A model generated the notes under the pieces. That model was not told the origin of the DNA. It made no database searches and was given only the letters and a program-made list of their open reading frames with translations. Of a stretch of 59,643 nucleotides of DNA, positions 51,591 to 59,643 are shown piece after piece (the first letter of the stretch is position 1; every line of letters begins with the position of its first letter). The DNA lies in contig BQJM01000007.1 of NCBI GenBank assembly GCA_021604705.1, positions 1-59,643 on the forward strand, written 5' to 3'. The DNA is from a marine bacterium B5-7 (GTDB lineage: Bacteria > Pseudomonadota > Gammaproteobacteria > BQJM01). The position numbers and the translations under genes are program-made.

Positions 51591-52534
51591 GGTTGTGTTT
51601 CTCTTTGTGGAATTTTTTCAATGAGTTCGGGGACTAAGGTAAACAAGTCACCGACAATACCGTAGTCAGCAACTTGGAAAATAGGTGCATCTGGATCTTT
51701 ATTAATAGCGACAATCACTTGACTGTCTTTCATGCCAGCGATGTGTTGAATGGCGCCGGAGATCCCAATGGCAAAATAGAGTTTTGGTGCAACAATCTTT
51801 CCTGTTTGGCCAACCTGATAATCGTTAGGTACAAACCCTGCATCGACGACAGCACGTGTTGCACCGACGGCCGCCCCAAGTTTATCCGCGAGTGTATTCA
51901 GTAAGCTGAAGTTTTCTGCATTCTGCAAACCGCGTCCACCAGATACCACAATGTCTGCTGCACCTAGATCGGGTCGTTCTGATTCGGCGTGTTGTTCTTC
52001 AACGAAGGCGATCTTGTCGGTGAAAGCAGGGGAGGAAAGTGTTTCTATGGGCGCGGCGGCTTGCTCTGTGCAAGCGGCGAATGCCGTAGGGCGTATGCTC
52101 ATGACGCGTAGCTCATCGTCGGTTTTGAACGTTGCGATAACATTACCGGCATAAATAGGACGCTGAACGGTATGAGTATCGATAATTTGAGTGACGTCAG
52201 AGAGTTGAGCGACATCACACAATGCGGCAATACGCGGCAAACAGTTTTTACCAAAGGTTGTTGCTGGTGCGAGAATCGCAGAAAAATCGGATGCAACGGA
52301 CATGACGATAGCCGCGATATCTTCTGCTAACGGATGCTGTAATCGAGCATCTTGACATAGCAGGACTTGTGAAACGCCATCACATTGGGCGGCTTGCTCT
52401 GCTGCTGCGTCACATTCGTGTCCAGCCACCAATACAGTAATGGGTTGCTGTAAGGCTTTTGCTGCAGTAATCGTTGCATGTGTGGCAGGATGTAATGCTT
52501 GTTGCTTATGTTCAGCTATCACTAGGGTTGTCAT
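51581..52534 (-). CDS. etfA: Electron transfer flavoprotein, alpha subunit
   Basis: EtfA holds FAD in the ETF heterodimer, which collects electrons from acyl-CoA and other dehydrogenases. The 317-residue protein carries the FAD signature region [60 protein letters not shown] and [20 protein letters not shown]. Its start overlaps the etfB stop by four bases. ETF-QO, the next partner, is encoded at 54172. Confidence 0.97.
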   Translation of the reverse strand: MTTLVIAEHKQQALHPATHATITAAKALQQPITVLVAGHECDAAAEQAAQCDGVSQVLLCQDARLQHPLAEDIAAIVMSVASDFSAILAPATTFGKNCLPRIAALCDVAQLSDVTQIIDTHTVQRPIYAGNVIATFKTDDELRVMSIRPTAFAACTEQAAAPIETLSSPAFTDKIAFVEEQHAESERPDLGAADIVVSGGRGLQNAENFSLLNTLADKLGAAVGATRAVVDAGFVPNDYQVGQTGKIVAPKLYFAIGISGAIQHIAGMKDSQVIVAINKDPDAPIFQVADYGIVGDLFTLVPELIEKIPQRETQPCS

Positions 52535-53271
52535 AAATGCGCCTTTAATTTTTCGATTAGGGTGTCAACATTGTCGACTAAAATACCTGCCGCGCGTGTT
52601 GGTGGTAGTGCTACTTGTTGTAATTTGTTATGTGTTTTTAACGGTAAATTTAACGATTCTAATGGTGTTGTTTGAAAAGGTTTACTTTTCGCTTTCATGA
52701 TATTGGGTAAGGACGCAAAGCGTGGTTCGTTTAAACGTAAGTCGGTGGTTAGCACGGCAGGCAGTGTGCAACGTAAGGTTTGTAAGCCACCGTCAACTTC
52801 ACGTGTGACGGTGAGGTGCTCGTTTTCTAGCGTGCATGCGGATGCGAATGTTGCTTGTGGCCAGTCTAATAGTGCTGCCAGCATTTGTCCGGTTTGATTA
52901 TTATCGCCATCAATGGATTGTTTGCCTAAGAAAACCAATTGCGGTTTTTCTTGGTCCACGAGGTGTTTAAGGATTTTGGCAATGTTTAGTGGTTCCCAGC
53001 TTTGATCGGTTTCGATGAGTTCGGCGCGATCCGCACCCATGGCCAATGCCGCACGTAAGGTTTCTTGGGTGTGACCAGGGCCGATAGAAACCACGATGAC
53101 TTCACTGGCAATCCCTTTTTCTTTTAAGCGTAGGGCCTCTTCGACAGCAATTTCATCGAAAGGGTTCATGGCGAGCTTGAGATTGGCCAAATCAACATCA
53201 GACTGATCGGTTTTTACTCGAACTCGTAACTTGTGGTCTAGCACACGTTTGACGGCGACAAGGATTTTCAT
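52531..53271 (-). CDS. etfB: Electron transfer flavoprotein, beta subunit
   Basis: EtfB pairs with EtfA and binds AMP. Family blocks are MKILVAVKRVLDHK, NPFDEIAVEEALRLKEKG, FLGKQSIDGDNNQTGQMLAA and TREVDGGLQTLRCTLPAVLT. I chose the ATG at 53271 (MKILVAVKRV), the near-universal start, over one 18 bases upstream. It is the first gene of the etfB-etfA-pepA operon, with the variable-arm element D in its 5' region. Confidence 0.97.
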   Translation of the reverse strand: MKILVAVKRVLDHKLRVRVKTDQSDVDLANLKLAMNPFDEIAVEEALRLKEKGIASEVIVVSIGPGHTQETLRAALAMGADRAELIETDQSWEPLNIAKILKHLVDQEKPQLVFLGKQSIDGDNNQTGQMLAALLDWPQATFASACTLENEHLTVTREVDGGLQTLRCTLPAVLTTDLRLNEPRFASLPNIMKAKSKPFQTTPLESLNLPLKTHNKLQQVALPPTRAAGILVDNVDTLIEKLKAHL

Positions 53272-53400
53272 GATACCGGGGTTCTCCATTTCGATATCAG
53301 GGTAGTTTGCAGGGATTTTTCTCGGGGGTCAAGATGAGATTCTTTCGTGATTTTATTTTATAAATGTTAGAATTCTGAGCGTTTACTTTCTTGTGAAGGT

Positions 53401-53501
53401 GCGATTCGGGGTATTCAACAAAAACCGTCGGCGGCAGGGATAGCCGCCGTCGAGCTCCAGGGATGGATTTATGCGTGTTTTTGTTGAATATCGCGGATTG
53501 C
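53401..53501 (+). repeat. Variable-arm palindromic element, copy D
   Basis: The 25-base arms at 53401-53425 and 53477-53501 are inverted copies at 21 of 25 positions. The core at 53426-53476 begins CGTCGGCGGCAGGGATAGCC and ends TTTATGCGT. The arms (TATTCAACAAAAAC and an outer GC-rich part) are unique to this copy. It lies between the divergent etfB and the membrane protein gene. Confidence 0.9.
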
Positions 53502-53533
53502 AGCATCACCATACATCAATGAGATAATTCAAA

Positions 53534-54148
53534 ATGAAAATAATGGGTCCTGTGACAGAACAAGCGGTTGAAAAAATAAAAAGCCTGTGGGATACCTTGG
53601 TAGCTGATCCAAGAAATAAGCGACGCGCGCGATTATTGGGTTGCTATGCGGCTTGTGCATCAGAAAATGAAAAGAAAGAACCGCCTTACTGGACCAAAGC
53701 GATGCTGGTGAATCTCATTCTTGCTCTGCTTCTTGGTGGAGTAGCGGGTGGTGTTGGTTTTTCTAGTGCTGCTGGTGCGGTCATGGGTGCGGCGCTTGGT
53801 GAGGTGCTTGCATTTACATTGCCTTGGCCATTGGCCACAGCAATGTGTTTGCCTGTGCCCATGTTGTTGATCTACCTTGGCGCGGCCTTATGGGACGGCC
53901 TCTGCTGTTATCAACGACGTGACTATGATTATATTTCTGATGATGCTGAACTTCGGGTTGTTGTTGCTAAACCCTTGAGCGCAGACCCTTGTTCAAGGCA
54001 TGCTAGAGCGCGCCCATATGATGATGACCAATTTGGCTGGAGCTTATTAGCCACTGATCCGCCACAGAAAGATACTGCTGTGATTACAGTTCAATCTCAA
54101 AATGAAGCTAGTATGTCTACACGAACATACGGCGCAATGAATACTTAA
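53534..54148 (+). CDS. Unknown membrane protein with glycine-rich hairpin
   Basis: I do not recognise this 204-residue protein. A basic, soluble N-terminus of about 55 residues is followed by two long hydrophobic segments (residues about 56-115), the first glycine/alanine-rich (LLLGGVAGGVGFSSAAGAVM), the second LATAMCLPVPMLLIYLGAAL. The C-terminal 75 residues are polar, with DYDYISDD and DDDQFGWSLL. A membrane hairpin flanked by soluble ends resembles secreted membrane-inserting effectors, but there is no direct proof. It lies 23 bases before ETF-QO and may share its message. Confidence 0.65.
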   Translation: MKIMGPVTEQAVEKIKSLWDTLVADPRNKRRARLLGCYAACASENEKKEPPYWTKAMLVNLILALLLGGVAGGVGFSSAAGAVMGAALGEVLAFTLPWPLATAMCLPVPMLLIYLGAALWDGLCCYQRRDYDYISDDAELRVVVAKPLSADPCSRHARARPYDDDQFGWSLLATDPPQKDTAVITVQSQNEASMSTRTYGAMNT

Positions 54149-54171
54149 ACTAAAAGGATGCAAGGATAGCA

Positions 54172-55782
54172 ATGACACGAGAAAGCATGGAATTTGATGT
54201 GGTGATTGTCGGGGCAGGCCCCGCGGGGCTATCTGCTGCAATTCGTTTAGCACAACTGAACCAACAACATGAACAATCATTTTCAATTTGCGTGATTGAA
54301 AAAGGCGCGGAGGTGGGCGCCCATATCTTATCAGGTTGCGTGTTAGAGCCGCGTGCATTGAATGCCTTGCTGCCGAATTGGCGTGAATTAGATTCGCCCA
54401 TTAAGACGGCGGTGACAGAAGACCGTTTTTATTTTCTCACCGAAAAGAAAGCGTTTCGATTGCCCACCCCAAAACCCATGCAAAACCACGGTAATTACCT
54501 TGTCAGCCTTAGCCAAGTGTGTCGTTGGCTGGCACAACAAGCAGAAGCGCTTGGCGTGAATATTTTTCCAGGGTTTGCGGCAACACAATTGTTAACGGAA
54601 GAAGGGTGCATTGTTGGTGTGGGCACCGGTGATATGGGCGTTAGTAAAGAGGGTGAGAAAACAGAAAATTACCAGCCCGGTATTGATTTGCGTGCAAAAC
54701 AAGTGTTGTTTGCTGAAGGCTGTCGTGGTTTGTTAACAGAGCAAGTGATTAAACAATTTAACTTACGTGAAAAGGCCGATCCGCAAACCTATGGCCTAGG
54801 AATAAAAGAAGTGTGGCGTGTTGATGCCGGGCAACATCAACCAGGCAACGTGGTGCACACAGTGGGGTGGCCATTAGATAGCAAAACGTATGGCGGCTCA
54901 TTTTTATATCACATGGATAATCAACGCGTTGCGGTAGGTTTTGTCACTGGGCTGGATTATAAAAACCCTTACTTGAGCCCCTTTGAAGAAATGCAACGTC
55001 TTAAGTTGCACCCTCATTTTCGCCCTATTTTTGAAGGGGGGGAGCGTATTGCCTACGGTGCGCGTGCTTTAAATGAAGGGGGATTTCAATCTATTCCTAA
55101 GTTAAGTTTCCCGGGTGGGCTGATTGTTGGTTGTGGTGCGGGTTTTTTAAATGTGGCAAAAATAAAAGGCACACATACGGCAATGCAGTCGGGGATGTTC
55201 GCGGCAGAAGCCACATTTTCTACCTTACAAGATAAACAGGCTGATTTTGATCAGGTCATGAAAAATAGTTGGGTGACTAAAGAATTAAAACAAGTGAAAA
55301 ACATCCGCCCAGCATTTAAGTGGGGATTGGGTTTTGGTTTGTGTTATGCGGCCTTAGATTCATACCTTTTTCGTGGTTATGCCCCATGGACTTGGCATCA
55401 TCATGCTGATCATCAATCCTTGAAAACGGCAGAAAAATCTCAGCGTATTCATTATCCTAAGCCCGATGGAAAGATTACGTTTGATCGTTTGTCTTCGGTG
55501 TTTTTGTCTGGCACGCATCACCAAGAAAACCAGCCTGTGCATTTGCAATTACATGATGCAGCGCTGGCATTGTCCGTGAATTACTTGACCTATGCTTCAC
55601 CAGAAACGCGCTATTGTCCTGCCGGTGTCTATGAAATACTTGAAGAGAATGGGGTGCCCCGTCTACAGATTAATGCAGCCAATTGTTTACATTGCAAAAC
55701 TTGTGATATTAAAGATCCCAAGCAAAACATTTATTGGGCTTCGCCAGAAGGTGGCGGTGGACCCAACTATACTGAGTTGTAG
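54172..55782 (+). CDS. Electron transfer flavoprotein-ubiquinone oxidoreductase
   Basis: ETF-QO passes electrons from ETF to ubiquinone in the membrane. The 536-residue protein starts with the FAD site DVVIVGAGPAGLSAAIRLAQ. It contains the quinone/membrane region typical of the family (KTYGGSFLYHMDNQRVAVGF) and ends with the [4Fe-4S] cysteines in NCLHCKTCDIKDPKQNIYW. The fourth cluster Cys is upstream in TRYCPAGVYE. With etfA and etfB nearby the full ETF route is present. Members are usually about 540-550 residues, so it is complete. Confidence 0.96.
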   Translation: MTRESMEFDVVIVGAGPAGLSAAIRLAQLNQQHEQSFSICVIEKGAEVGAHILSGCVLEPRALNALLPNWRELDSPIKTAVTEDRFYFLTEKKAFRLPTPKPMQNHGNYLVSLSQVCRWLAQQAEALGVNIFPGFAATQLLTEEGCIVGVGTGDMGVSKEGEKTENYQPGIDLRAKQVLFAEGCRGLLTEQVIKQFNLREKADPQTYGLGIKEVWRVDAGQHQPGNVVHTVGWPLDSKTYGGSFLYHMDNQRVAVGFVTGLDYKNPYLSPFEEMQRLKLHPHFRPIFEGGERIAYGARALNEGGFQSIPKLSFPGGLIVGCGAGFLNVAKIKGTHTAMQSGMFAAEATFSTLQDKQADFDQVMKNSWVTKELKQVKNIRPAFKWGLGFGLCYAALDSYLFRGYAPWTWHHHADHQSLKTAEKSQRIHYPKPDGKITFDRLSSVFLSGTHHQENQPVHLQLHDAALALSVNYLTYASPETRYCPAGVYEILEENGVPRLQINAANCLHCKTCDIKDPKQNIYWASPEGGGGPNYTEL

Positions 55783-55867
55783 GGTATAAACCCGGGTTTC
55801 TTACCGTTGTTTGTGGCCGTTATTGCGACTACCATGCCTTTTTCGTTGCTACCATTAAGATTTATAT

Positions 55868-57931
55868 ATGGAAGTTGCCTACCTAGCGTCCTCAGCAGGA
55901 TTTTCCACGCAAATGGATCTTACTCCGCGTCCCATGTTCATGGTTGATGATAAGGGACATATTGTTCATGCCAATCAGAAAGCGCAGAAAGATATTTTGA
56001 CTTGTTTCTCTTGTTCGTTACAGCGCGCCGAGCCATTTTTTCAACTATTTACCCTCACGCCAGCGATTATTTCGCCAGAAAACTGGTTGAAAGAATTGAG
56101 TGTGGGCTGTGGAAGCACAACGTATCAGTTAGCGTGTGAATTGTATGGTGCGTGTTATTTTGAACTGGATGTGCTGCCAAATATTGAAGAAGGTTTACAC
56201 CTTGTTGTTTTCATCGATGTGACACGCTACAAGCAAGTTGAGCTGGACCTAGAAGCAGAACGGAAACGGAGTTATGCCGCATTCGAGAATGCACCAAACC
56301 CTACCTGGACGGCAGATTATTCTGAAGTGAAACAGCTAATTGATGCTGCTTTACCAAAGGGTTTAAGCAATGTGGCTGAAGAAATTATTGCTCGGCCTGA
56401 CTTGCTACAGGCATGTGCGAAAGCTGTTAAGGTAACAGATGTGAATCAAGCCGCCTTATCGTATTCACAGTTAGAATCAAAGCAAGCGGTGATCAACAAT
56501 ACATTGAAGTTTTTTAATGGACATGTTCAGGAAAAATTTTCGGTACTGTTGGCAGCGGTTTACAATAAAGAGCGATATGCGGAAGTTGAGGTTGAGTTAC
56601 CAAATTTGCGTGATGGCGCCTCAAAAAATGTTTTGCTTTGTTGGGCTGTCTCACCTGACTCTGAAGATACATTGAAACATGTGACTGTGTGTGGAGTGAA
56701 TATTTCTACGGCTAAAGCGGCACAGAAATCCTTACAACATGAAGTGAATAAACGTACAAATGAGTTAACGCAACGTAATCAGCAATTACAAAAAGAAATC
56801 CAAGAACGAGAAACGATAGAGACGGATCTTCGTGCCAGTGAAGAACGATTTCGTGTGTTGGCTGAAGTCATACCCGTTGGTATATTCCAGAATAATGGCA
56901 AAGGAGAAACATTTTATTTTAATGAATCTTTGCGAGGAATGCTGGATCTGCCGTCAGCATTGATTCCGCGAGCAGAGTGGGAGCCGATGTTGCATCCAGA
57001 GGACAGAGAGAGGGTAGTGAACATTTGGGACCATTTTTTGGCGAATGAAGTAGTTTTCAACGATGACTATCGTTTTGTTAGGGCTGATGGGAAGGTTGTT
57101 TGGGTGAATGGTCGCGCTGTTGTTGAACGGGATGAAACAGGAGGGCCGGGTTTGGTGACAGGTTCATTGACAGATATTACTGAACTGATGGAAACCCAAG
57201 AACAGCTTCGTATGAGTCAACAACAAATTGCACAAATGAACCGCGCGACGATCATTGGAGAGATTGGTTCTGGGATCGCGCATGAGTTGAGTCAACCACT
57301 TACTGCTATTATTACATACAGCGGGGGATGTTTAGCGCGATTAGAGCAAGCGAAGGTTGATCCCGCTGTGATAGACGTGTGTAGAAAAGTGATGTGCCAA
57401 GCCGAACGTGCAGGCGCGATATTACAGAGTTTGAAGAATTTCTTGCGGAAAAGGGCGTGTGATAAAAAATCAGAGAATCTGAATGAGGTTGTTTGTAAAG
57501 TGAGTGAGTTGGCGAAAGTGGAATTACGCTATGATAAAATGGATCTTGTGCTTTCTTTACAACCTACTTTACCAAAAGTGCAGGTTGATCGTGTGCATAT
57601 TATCCAGGTGCTACTTAATCTGATTCAAAATGCAATGGATGCGATGGAGGATGCGGGTTCAGCAAAGCGCGAAGTACGCATCACGACCTGTTTTGTTCAG
57701 CAGTCTAATTTTGTGACCATAGAAGTTTCAGACACTGGGCCGGGTATTCCGGAAGAATTATTAACAGATCAACACCTCCTGATGCCCTTTGTGACGACCA
57801 AGCGCAAAGGCATGGGGATTGGGCTGTCTCTGTGCAAATCCTTGATTGAAGACGGTCATGGCGGGCAATTGCTCGTGAAATCACCAGCCGGTGAGGGGGC
57901 GCATTTTACTATCCAGCTTCCGATAGATTGA
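55868..57931 (+). CDS. Orphan PAS-domain sensor histidine kinase
   Basis: A 687-residue kinase without membrane segments. Residues about 15-110 look like a PAS domain (RPMFMVDDKGHIVHANQKAQ), a middle region 150-290 is PAS-like but diverged, and 325-450 is a PAS/PAC pair (RADGKVVWVNGRAVVERDET). The dimerisation box has the phospho-acceptor His in GIAHELSQPLTAIITYSGG, and the ATPase domain has LIQNAMDAM, DTGPGIPEELL and GMGIGLSLCKSLI. This is the FixL/TodS-like cytosolic class. No response regulator lies beside it. The signal is unknown; its position between ETF-QO and aceE hints at redox or carbon state, which is inference. Confidence 0.9.
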   Translation: MEVAYLASSAGFSTQMDLTPRPMFMVDDKGHIVHANQKAQKDILTCFSCSLQRAEPFFQLFTLTPAIISPENWLKELSVGCGSTTYQLACELYGACYFELDVLPNIEEGLHLVVFIDVTRYKQVELDLEAERKRSYAAFENAPNPTWTADYSEVKQLIDAALPKGLSNVAEEIIARPDLLQACAKAVKVTDVNQAALSYSQLESKQAVINNTLKFFNGHVQEKFSVLLAAVYNKERYAEVEVELPNLRDGASKNVLLCWAVSPDSEDTLKHVTVCGVNISTAKAAQKSLQHEVNKRTNELTQRNQQLQKEIQERETIETDLRASEERFRVLAEVIPVGIFQNNGKGETFYFNESLRGMLDLPSALIPRAEWEPMLHPEDRERVVNIWDHFLANEVVFNDDYRFVRADGKVVWVNGRAVVERDETGGPGLVTGSLTDITELMETQEQLRMSQQQIAQMNRATIIGEIGSGIAHELSQPLTAIITYSGGCLARLEQAKVDPAVIDVCRKVMCQAERAGAILQSLKNFLRKRACDKKSENLNEVVCKVSELAKVELRYDKMDLVLSLQPTLPKVQVDRVHIIQVLLNLIQNAMDAMEDAGSAKREVRITTCFVQQSNFVTIEVSDTGPGIPEELLTDQHLLMPFVTTKRKGMGIGLSLCKSLIEDGHGGQLLVKSPAGEGAHFTIQLPID

Positions 57932-57990
57932 AAAAAATCGTCAATTCTATATGATGTGAACCCGTTTACCCGGCAATGATTGGTCACATT

Positions 57991-59643
57991 ATGAGCACAG
58001 ATTGGGATTCACAAGAAACGCAGGAATGGTGTGATGCCTTTTCCTCCGTCGTTAAGCATGCGGGCACAGAGCGCGCAGCTTTCTTATTGCAAGAATTACA
58101 AAGGCTTGCCACCGATGCGCAAGTTGCGGGTGCCGCAGATCCTGTGCATACCGCTTACATTAATACCTTAACTCATTCCCCTAAGTATCCCGGCGATTTA
58201 AGCCTGGAAGCTAAGCTCGACGCCTTAATGCGTTGGAATGCGGTGATGATGGTGATGCGCGCCGGTAAATATGCAAAAGAGTTAGGTGGACACATTGCGA
58301 CTTACGCATCTATCGCCGTTTTATTTAATACTGGTTTTCATCATTATTTTCGTGCGGCCAGTGCGACGCATGGTGGTGATTGTATTTATTTCCAGGGACA
58401 CGCATCGCCAGGTATTTATGCGCGTGCACTGTTAGAGGGACGCTTTGATGAAAAACGCTTAGATCGCTTTCGCCAAGAAGTTGATGCGCCGGGCTTGTCC
58501 TCCTATCCACATCCTTGGTTGATGCCAGATTTCTGGCAGTTTCCTACGGTATCCATGGGCTTAAGTCCCATCATGGCTATTTACCAAGCTCGTTTTTTAA
58601 AGTATTTGCATGCCCGTGATTTGTGCGACACGGCAGATCGTAAGGTGTGGGCCTTTTTAGGTGATGGCGAAATGGATGAGCCAGAATCTTTGGGTGCATT
58701 ACAAATTGCAGTGAAAGAAAAACTGGATAACCTCATTTTTATTGTTAACTGTAACTTGCAACGTCTTGATGGACCGGTTCGTGGAAACGGAAAAATCATT
58801 CAAGAGTTGGAAGGGCATTTCCGCGGTGTTGGCTGGCATGTGATTAAAGTCGTTTGGTCTGGCGCATGGGATGCCTTGCTTGCAAAAGATAGCACAGGCA
58901 TTTTAACGCAGCGCATGATGGAAGTATTGGATGGGCAGTATCAAACAATGGCTGCAAAAGGCGGCGCCTATTTCCGTGAAAAGTTTTTCGGCGTTAGTGA
59001 CGATTTATTAGCCCTTGTGGCAGACATGTCGGATGAAGATTTAGAGCAGCTCACGCGTGGTGGTCATGATCCCCTCAAGGTGAATGCGGCCTACGCGGAA
59101 GCGGTGAATAAAACCGAACGGCCAACCATCATTCTTGCAAAAACGGTGAAAGGTTTTGGGATGGGTGCGGATGGCGAAGCCAAGAATTCAACGCACCAAA
59201 CGAAATCTTTATCGATTGAAGGGTTGAAAATCTTTCGCGATCGTTTCCAATTACCATTAACTGACAAAGAAGTAGAAAACTTATCTTATTGCTGTCCAGC
59301 GGAAGATAGCCCTGAAATTCAATACCTGAAGGCACAGCGTGAGGCTTTAGGTGGTTCATTCCCTGTGCGTCGTCAGAAATCATCAAAGACATTACCCGTA
59401 CCAGGTTTGGATGTGTTTAGTACTTTATTAGAGAGTTCAGGCGATAAAGAATTATCGACGACCATGATTTTTGTGCGCTTATTGAATATCCTTTTAAAGG
59501 ATAAAGCGCTCAAACAACATATTGTGCCTATTGTACCAGATGAGTCTCGTACATTCGGGATGGAAGGCTTGTTCCGTCAACTTGGGATTTATTCTCCCGT
59601 TGGACAACTCTACGAACCTGAAGATGCCGGCCAATTAATGTTT
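57991..59643 (+). CDS. aceE: Pyruvate dehydrogenase E1 component (partial, 5' part)
   Basis: The homodimeric E1 of pyruvate dehydrogenase decarboxylates pyruvate with thiamine diphosphate. The first 551 codons are present and the frame stays open to the window edge; the full protein is about 890 residues. The substrate and cofactor blocks are clear: YFQGHASPGIYARALLEG, SSYPHPWLMPDFWQFPTVSM and the ThDP motif FLGDGEMDEPESLGAL with NCNLQRLDGPVRGNGKI. I chose the ATG at 57991 (MSTDWDSQETQEW); the ATG at 57976 is in frame and equally possible. The first E1 gene is not preceded by pdhR here. Confidence 0.95.
   Translation, partial: MSTDWDSQETQEWCDAFSSVVKHAGTERAAFLLQELQRLATDAQVAGAADPVHTAYINTLTHSPKYPGDLSLEAKLDALMRWNAVMMVMRAGKYAKELGGHIATYASIAVLFNTGFHHYFRAASATHGGDCIYFQGHASPGIYARALLEGRFDEKRLDRFRQEVDAPGLSSYPHPWLMPDFWQFPTVSMGLSPIMAIYQARFLKYLHARDLCDTADRKVWAFLGDGEMDEPESLGALQIAVKEKLDNLIFIVNCNLQRLDGPVRGNGKIIQELEGHFRGVGWHVIKVVWSGAWDALLAKDSTGILTQRMMEVLDGQYQTMAAKGGAYFREKFFGVSDDLLALVADMSDEDLEQLTRGGHDPLKVNAAYAEAVNKTERPTIILAKTVKGFGMGADGEAKNSTHQTKSLSIEGLKIFRDRFQLPLTDKEVENLSYCCPAEDSPEIQYLKAQREALGGSFPVRRQKSSKTLPVPGLDVFSTLLESSGDKELSTTMIFVRLLNILLKDKALKQHIVPIVPDESRTFGMEGLFRQLGIYSPVGQLYEPEDAGQLMF

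Overview
This window is a gammaproteobacterial chromosome segment. Housekeeping order supports this: ssrA-smpB next to ratA-rnfH, bamE and fur; rpmB-rpmG; rplM-rpsI-sspA-sspB; scpA-scpB-rluB; mutY-yggX-tRNA-Phe. Two F-box/ankyrin proteins, RhuM-like, AlbA-type and BRO-type proteins, decayed toxin-antitoxin loci and many small palindromic repeats suggest a host-associated lineage, for example an amoeba- or arthropod-associated member of or near Legionellales. The genus cannot be read from the sequence.

Layout. 1-2643: the end of aroC, then aroB and a fused aroDE, overlapping one another. This is the chlamydial gene order and fusion. 2644-6900: an accessory patch with a RhuM-like gene, a broken toxin next to an intact antitoxin, a deleted aroE remnant, and a 732-residue F-box/ankyrin gene whose 3' end lies antisense over that remnant. 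6977-10781: a compact module of O-methyltransferase, aromatic amino-acid permease and a tandem-domain DOPA-dioxygenase-like protein, divergent from a LysR regulator across a perfect 22-bp palindrome. 10795-12521: a second F-box/ankyrin gene between 18-bp direct repeats. 12709-17810: tmRNA, SmpB, MATE exporter, RatA, RnfH, BamE, Fur, SpmA, SpmB. 17836-23365: a MITE-like inverted repeat, OPT transporter, AsmA, MutY, YggX, tRNA-Phe. 23435-25791: AlbA-type and BRO-type genes. 25940-31482: Map, HemB, a trypsin-like protease, BolA, YciB, TrpS. 31696-39308: ScpAB, RluB, an unknown basic protein, MutS, PncC and a second unknown. 39311-48290: a thioesterase, L33 and L28, an orphan tssBC sheath pair, PriA, SspBA, S9 and L13, a RelB antitoxin with a frameshifted RelE, and a ferredoxin. 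48280-59643: FolD, three tRNAs, Tag, the etfB-etfA-pepA operon, a membrane protein, ETF-QO, an orphan PAS histidine kinase and the start of aceE.

Several genes act together. tmRNA, SmpB and SspB belong to trans-translation and tagged-protein delivery. EtfA, EtfB and ETF-QO form a complete route of electrons to quinone. The dioxygenase, permease, methyltransferase and LysR genes look like one regulated catechol or aromatic amino-acid pathway.

The least familiar signal is a family of four dispersed elements at 20013, 33385, 34261 and 53401. They share a core of about 50 bases. Each copy is enclosed in its own 25-34 base inverted arms, and the arm sequence differs completely from copy to copy.
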